Assembly (NCBI GenBank): GCA_904846265.1
Contig: CAJHAA010000014.1
Coordinates: 1 to 64,000, forward strand
From: Psychrobacter immobilis
GTDB lineage: Bacteria; Pseudomonadota; Gammaproteobacteria; Pseudomonadales; Moraxellaceae
Length of the DNA stretch: 64,000 nucleotides
Reading direction: 5' to 3'
The notes beneath the pieces are model-generated. The model was not told where the DNA came from, searched no databases, and was given only the letters and a program-made list of their open reading frames with translations. Numbering within the stretch: the first letter of the stretch is position 1; each line of letters opens with the position of its first letter. This document shows positions 59,054 to 64,000 of this stretch, one piece after another. Position numbers and translations under genes: made by a program.

Positions 59054-59083
59054 TTACGTAAAAACAAAAACGGACGAGCAACG

Positions 59084-62000
59084 ATGGCGGATACGCAAGC
59101 TTCAAAAAACTCAAATAGCAACGATAAAAATAACGCTAATCAAGCCAACCAAACCGATCAGGCAGTTGCCTCGGGCAATGCTTATGAGCTCATCAAAAAG
59201 CGTTTAACCGAGCAAGGCAGCCGCTTAGAGCAGCAGACCGCTACGCTCAATAATTCGCGTCTCGAAGAGTTTGGCAGCACCCAGATGCAAGTTATTGCCC
59301 GTACTCGTATTCGTACCGAGCACAACTGTGTGGCACAAGACATGGTGCAGGTAGGCGATTATTTGCTGTTTGGCTACAACGTTTTTATGGGGCTCAAACG
59401 CGCGAGCAATATTAAAGACGTATTGTCGTTATATCGTCTGAACGAGCCAGCTGGTAATGAAGAAGAGTATCAGCTCGAAGAGGTTGACTTAAAAGGTACT
59501 TTTTTGGCTCAAGATGCCTTTGTCCAAGATTTCAATGAGCTGTATCGATACTACAAGCAAACGCGCCTGATTCAAATAACAGTTAAAGACAGCAAATTGC
59601 TGTTGGCGTTTCAGATTGGCGAGCGTATCACCGATATTCGAGTGTTCCGTTTTGCGCTAGATTTTAGCCAAGGCACACCAGAGTCAGCACAAGTCGCTTA
59701 TGTGGACAATCGAGGCGAGCGTGATATTGAGCTGCCGCCTGCTTATGATTTTGACTGGATTGAGACCACACGCGATCAAATGGTGAATGGCAAATATCCC
59801 CATATGAATATCTTAGACACGATATTCGTGGAAACGGTCGGTGGTGATTTGACTATTAAGATTGAGGACAATACGCAGTCAGGGCAAGGTATTTATAGCG
59901 AACCAGTCAATGACCGTACCCAGTCGCTGACCGATGCTGAGATTGCGTATGCCAAAGTCGGCAGTCTAATACTGCTTAAGATATTGCCTTATCGTGAAGA
60001 GGACTACCGTTATTTCGTTTATAACACCTTGACCGAAGCGGTGCTACGTTTGGATGCGATTGGTCAATCATGTGTTCAGCTACCAGAAGATCACGGCATC
60101 ATGTTTCCGGGTGGCTACTATCTACAGACAGGCGAGTATAAGCTGTTCGAGGCCAATAATGTTGGTGCTACTGACTTACGGTTTAAGCGTAAAATTGTCT
60201 CGCCAAATGGGGAAGATGTTCTATTCTTATTTTACGACAGAGACTTGGGCGTCACGGGGCTGTTTCCTTATAATTTGATTAAAAAGCAATTAGCAAATCC
60301 TATCTATTGCAACGGTATGGCTTTGGCTGAGAATGGCCGCTTGGTCTTGTTTAGCGATCAAAGTGAGCCATCTCGTATTCATCCAATGCAGATATGGCAT
60401 ACACCTTACGCCTCACACGAGTATGTGAGTGAGTTGCCAGAGAGCACGAGCTTCTATGGCAAGATTGGCAATAAAGAATTGGTGCGCGGTATCTCAGATC
60501 TTTATAGCATTACCCGCCTCATTGATAATCAAAGCGTGTCACAGAAGCTCTATGAAGAGCTTACCAATAATACCAGCCGACTCTTTGACAGCTATTATTG
60601 GTTGTCTGAGCCTGAGCTGAGCGAAGTCGCCAGTAGTATTAAAGAAGTGACGGCCACGGCTGAGCTAGTGATTGATGAGTTCGCTAAAGTACAAAGTATC
60701 CAAAAGCAAACGCAAACCGCGCTAGCCGATGCTGATACGCAGCAAAGTGAGATTTTGCGGCAGATACGAGTCACTAGCTTTGAGTCTGCCAGTGATTATG
60801 TCGATCAGTTGTCAGCGTTAAGACGACAAAAAGGCCGTTTGGTCAGTTTGGAAGATTTGCGTTATTTAGATGCCGATAAACTACAAGCATTGCAAAAGCA
60901 GTTAGAAGAAGCCGAAAGCGAGCTGGCTGAAAAGACTGTGCTGTTTTTAAGTGGTGAAGAGGCGCTATCAAGCTACGAAGGCATATTGGTCGATGTCAGT
61001 GAGCGCTTAAACACCGCAGAAACCAATGCTGAACTAAAACCCGTACTAGAAAAAATTGATGAGACAGCGCAAGGGTTAGATTTATTAACCGAGTTACTAG
61101 GCACATTAGATGTTGCCGATGCCACGGTACGTACGCAAATTATCGATGACATATCGACCATTTATGCTAGCCTGAATCAGAGCAAAGCCAAGCTCAATCA
61201 TAAACGCAAAAATCTAGGCTCTGCCGAGGCCGTTGCACAATTTGGCGCGCAGTTTAAGCTATTTGGTCAGTCTATTGCCAACGCCTTATCCATTGCCAAT
61301 ACCCCTGAGAAATCAGATGAGCAAATGGCTAAGTTATTGGTACAGTTAGAAGAGTTAGAGAGCCAGTTCGCTGATCCAGAGACCAATAGTGGCGATCAGT
61401 TTTTAGCCGATATCATCAGTAAACGTGAAGAGATTTACGAGACCCTTGAAAATCATAAGCAGCAATTGCTCGATGCTCGTAACCGTAAAGCGCAAAACTT
61501 AGGTGATGGCGCGCTACGAATGCTTGAGAGTATTAAAAAACGCACGCAAAGCACTGGCGTCACAGGCTTTACAGAGGAAGAGGCGCTAAATACGTATTTT
61601 GCGGCTGATGGTCTGGTACAAAAAGTCCGCAACATCGCAAAAGAGTTGCAAGCGATGGGCTTTAGTGTGAAAGCCGATGACATCGACGCGCGCCTAAAAG
61701 CCATTCAGATCGAGAGCTATAAGAGTCTAAAAGACAAGTCGGATTTGTTTGAAGATGGTGGTCAGATCATCAAACTGGGCAAGCACCGTTTTTCGGTTAA
61801 TACTCAGCCACTTGATTTGACTTTATTGAGCCGTCAGCAGTCAGATGGCAAGCGTGTGCTGAACTTGCATCTAACGGGTACAGATTATTATGAGCTACTC
61901 AATAATACGGAACTAAACGCCCTGCGCCCGTATTGGGACATGAATATCGCCTCTGAGTCCGATACCGTTTACCGCGCGGAGTATTTGGCCTATAGCATTA

Positions 62001-64000
62001 TCGAGAGTGCTAAGAATAGCAAAGAAGGTTTGACCGAAGCGCGTCTATATCAAGCATACGATGCGACGGTTATTACTCTCGATATTAATGGCGATATTGA
62101 TAATGACAGCCCCTTGTCCAAACTGGTCAAAGCTTACGCCACCCCTCGCTATCAGCTCGGCTATGACAAAGGCATTCATGACCATGATGCCACGCTATTA
62201 CTGATGCAAATACTGCCGACTTTGCGCGAGGCAGGACTGCTGATTTATACCCCGCAAGTACGTGCCTTGGCGCAGTTATTCTATTGGCAGCTGAATATCG
62301 TACAAGCACTGGGCTTAGATAGCTTACGCCAGTTCGGTTATGACGCTTGGTTAAATGAGTCCGTGCTGACGCGCGCGAGCAACTGGACGGATAGAGCTGC
62401 GACCGCCGAGCAATTGCGCCGTGCCTTGGGCAGTGATACGGCTAAGTCTTTACTAGTTGAAGATATGAGCGAAGTGATGCATGACTTTGTCGCCGCTCAT
62501 AATGATGACAATATTGGTGGTGATACCGGTGCTAGCGTTGATAAAGGCGCTAATATCTTCAAACCAAATTATGTCCAGCTTGCTTGCGAATATTTGGTTA
62601 GCGTGATGGGGCAGTCGGTTGAAACCAGTGCAGGCGCAAACAGCACAGTAAACTGGCAAACCAGCCAACAAGCGCAGCAGTTGTGTGAGCAGCTAAGCCA
62701 AACATTGAATAGCGCTGCAGGTGGCACGCAAAATACGGCCAGTTTTGATCAACTACAGTCTTCTATTAGCAAGCTTGGATTCCAACCCAAATCAGCCTAT
62801 GAGCTATTGGCAACCTGGTTCCATGCATTACTTGAGAAAACTTACGGTGGGAATGAATCGGCTAACGTAGCGACTGATGGCACCAACGAAGCAGGTGAGA
62901 CACTCAGTGAAGCACAGCTTGCTGAGATTGAAACACAAAACGCGCTACGCAAGCAACAGTTAGAGAGCGGCCGTCATTATGTACCCGAAGCCATTGCCGT
63001 TTTACTTACCCAATTAACCGATGCTCAGCGTGAAGCCTTGGTACAGCGCCTGATTGATTCAGGTGCTAGCTTTGATAAAGGGGCTTTTAATAAAGGGCAA
63101 GGTAGTAAAAAAATAGATAATCAAGGTACAAGTGGCACATCATCGGCCTTGTCATTTTCATCAATCACCTCAACAACGCCTTCATTGACCAGTATTAATA
63201 ATCCGCTTAATCAAGTGCAAAGCTTTGAGCGTAGCACGGCTAAAGTATCGCTTGAGATACAAGTCAATAATTTGTTAGGTGAGCATATACGTATTCATCA
63301 GCAGACCTTAACCTTTGCCGTCGATGATTTCTTAAGTCGTTTACATCATCATGATACCCAAGTTATCCCTGCCTATAGACGCTATCTGGCCATGCGCTCA
63401 GAGATATTGCATGATTCAAAAGAGACGTTGCGACTGGACGAATTTATGCCGCGTCCATTGTCTTCATTTGTGCGTAACCGTCTGATTAACGAGAGCTACC
63501 TACCACTTATCGGTGACAATCTTGCCAAACAGATGGGCACGGTCGGTGAAGATAAGCGTACCGATTTGATGGGTATCCTCATGATGATATCGCCACCAGG
63601 TTATGGTAAAACCACTTTGATGGAATACGTGGCAAATCGTCTTGGCCTTATCTTTATGAAGATTAACTGTCCGTCACTCGGTCATGATGTGACGTCCTTA
63701 GATCCCGAAAAAGCACCCAATGCCACTGCGCGAGAAGAGTTGAATAAAATCAACTTGGCCTTTGAGATGGGTAATAACGTCATGCTTTATCTCGATGATA
63801 TTCAGCATACGCATGCGGAATTTTTGCAGAAATTTATCTCGTTGGGCGATGGTACACGCCGTATCGATGGTGTCTGGCAAGGTAAGACTAAAACCTACGA
63901 CATGCGTGGCAAAAAGTTCTGTGTGGTCATGGCGGGTAACCCGTACACCGAAAGCGGTGAGGCCTTTAAAGTCCCTGATATGCTCGCCAACCGCGCCGAT
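59084..64000 (+). CDS. Very large AAA+ ATPase (DUF3686-type, annotated elsewhere as DNA-repair ATPase), 3' end outside window
   Basis: The frame is open for 1639 codons from the ATG at 59084 to the window edge, without a stop. Residues 1-30 are an Asn-rich leader. About 35-500 form a conserved-looking beta-rich domain (IARTRIRTEHNC, GDYLLFGYNVFMGLK, PREDHGIMF-like LPEDHGIMFPGGYYLQTGEY), which I associate with Pfam DUF3686. About 530-880 is coiled coil. About 900-1330 is mostly helical. A Ser/Thr/Gly-rich linker covers about 1335-1375. An AAA+ module then begins, with Walker A SPPGYGKTT (1503-1511) and Walker B VMLYLDDIQ (Asp1571, Asp1572). DNA repair is not demonstrated; the flotillin context suggests a membrane or stress role. 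Confidence 0.85.
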   Translation, partial: MADTQASKNSNSNDKNNANQANQTDQAVASGNAYELIKKRLTEQGSRLEQQTATLNNSRLEEFGSTQMQVIARTRIRTEHNCVAQDMVQVGDYLLFGYNVFMGLKRASNIKDVLSLYRLNEPAGNEEEYQLEEVDLKGTFLAQDAFVQDFNELYRYYKQTRLIQITVKDSKLLLAFQIGERITDIRVFRFALDFSQGTPESAQVAYVDNRGERDIELPPAYDFDWIETTRDQMVNGKYPHMNILDTIFVETVGGDLTIKIEDNTQSGQGIYSEPVNDRTQSLTDAEIAYAKVGSLILLKILPYREEDYRYFVYNTLTEAVLRLDAIGQSCVQLPEDHGIMFPGGYYLQTGEYKLFEANNVGATDLRFKRKIVSPNGEDVLFLFYDRDLGVTGLFPYNLIKKQLANPIYCNGMALAENGRLVLFSDQSEPSRIHPMQIWHTPYASHEYVSELPESTSFYGKIGNKELVRGISDLYSITRLIDNQSVSQKLYEELTNNTSRLFDSYYWLSEPELSEVASSIKEVTATAELVIDEFAKVQSIQKQTQTALADADTQQSEILRQIRVTSFESASDYVDQLSALRRQKGRLVSLEDLRYLDADKLQALQKQLEEAESELAEKTVLFLSGEEALSSYEGILVDVSERLNTAETNAELKPVLEKIDETAQGLDLLTELLGTLDVADATVRTQIIDDISTIYASLNQSKAKLNHKRKNLGSAEAVAQFGAQFKLFGQSIANALSIANTPEKSDEQMAKLLVQLEELESQFADPETNSGDQFLADIISKREEIYETLENHKQQLLDARNRKAQNLGDGALRMLESIKKRTQSTGVTGFTEEEALNTYFAADGLVQKVRNIAKELQAMGFSVKADDIDARLKAIQIESYKSLKDKSDLFEDGGQIIKLGKHRFSVNTQPLDLTLLSRQQSDGKRVLNLHLTGTDYYELLNNTELNALRPYWDMNIASESDTVYRAEYLAYSIIESAKNSKEGLTEARLYQAYDATVITLDINGDIDNDSPLSKLVKAYATPRYQLGYDKGIHDHDATLLLMQILPTLREAGLLIYTPQVRALAQLFYWQLNIVQALGLDSLRQFGYDAWLNESVLTRASNWTDRAATAEQLRRALGSDTAKSLLVEDMSEVMHDFVAAHNDDNIGGDTGASVDKGANIFKPNYVQLACEYLVSVMGQSVETSAGANSTVNWQTSQQAQQLCEQLSQTLNSAAGGTQNTASFDQLQSSISKLGFQPKSAYELLATWFHALLEKTYGGNESANVATDGTNEAGETLSEAQLAEIETQNALRKQQLESGRHYVPEAIAVLLTQLTDAQREALVQRLIDSGASFDKGAFNKGQGSKKIDNQGTSGTSSALSFSSITSTTPSLTSINNPLNQVQSFERSTAKVSLEIQVNNLLGEHIRIHQQTLTFAVDDFLSRLHHHDTQVIPAYRRYLAMRSEILHDSKETLRLDEFMPRPLSSFVRNRLINESYLPLIGDNLAKQMGTVGEDKRTDLMGILMMISPPGYGKTTLMEYVANRLGLIFMKINCPSLGHDVTSLDPEKAPNATAREELNKINLAFEMGNNVMLYLDDIQHTHAEFLQKFISLGDGTRRIDGVWQGKTKTYDMRGKKFCVVMAGNPYTESGEAFKVPDMLANRAD

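Larger units (their letters stand above)
58712..59083. other. 372-bp spacer between the flotillin and ATPase genes
   Basis: Contains in order a terminator hairpin (58782-58812), two overlapping large inverted repeats (58815-58852 and 58851-58902) and the second copy of the 107-bp MITE (58947-59053). The MITE ends only 30 bases before the ATPase start. No small gene is supported. Confidence 0.7.

Overview
The window looks like a chromosomal segment of a Moraxellaceae gammaproteobacterium, most likely Psychrobacter. The supports are the moderately AT-rich sequence, the protein styles (long polar insertions in otherwise standard enzymes), the gene sets (lipase plus foldase, metX-metW, a map-glnD-dapC block, a tRNA Thr-Tyr-Gly-Thr-tuf cluster) and IS630-type sequences. 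The genus is inferred by reading, not by a database search.

Layout: 0-4 kb holds the cut-off end of an IS630-type element, a secreted 5-hydroxyisourate hydrolase, tRNA uridine hydroxylase trhO, a small membrane protein, a Sel1-repeat protein and a 170-bp miniature element with terminal inverted repeats. 4-8.5 kb holds metX-metW (translationally coupled), hemH and a membrane protein. 8.5-15 kb is an accessory-like stretch: acidic protein, beta-helix lipoprotein, SDR oxidoreductase, a 107-bp IS630-related MITE, a TTG-started membrane protein, an outer-membrane barrel candidate, an unknown exported protein and a WG-repeat protein. 15-26 kb holds polA, ohr, a lipoprotein, prfC, an RsiV-like secreted protein, an FHA protein and trpE. 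26-32 kb holds four tRNAs then tuf, rimI, a MerR regulator and aat-trxB. 32-46 kb holds ftsK, an amidase pseudogene with an internal deletion, ygiD, rlmH, a DUF421 protein, dacB (PBP4), an exonuclease, a CBS/DUF294 signalling protein and dapC. 46-51 kb holds a membrane-protein gene broken by an in-frame stop codon, glnD and map. 51-55.5 kb holds the secreted lipase, its foldase and two lipoproteins.

The last 8 kb (55.7-64 kb) is the most unusual: a YqiJ/NfeD-like membrane protein, a flotillin-family protein with a 22-residue tandem repeat, two overlapping hairpins, a second copy of the 107-bp MITE, and an AAA+ ATPase reading frame of at least 1639 codons that runs off the window. I read these as a candidate membrane-microdomain/envelope-stress system, but its function is inference.

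Recurring non-coding themes are short degenerate tandem repeats of 12-16 bp in at least six intergenic regions, and clear Rho-independent terminators after many genes. Several starts were moved from the longest frame to codons with a good ribosome binding site, including GTG and TTG starts.
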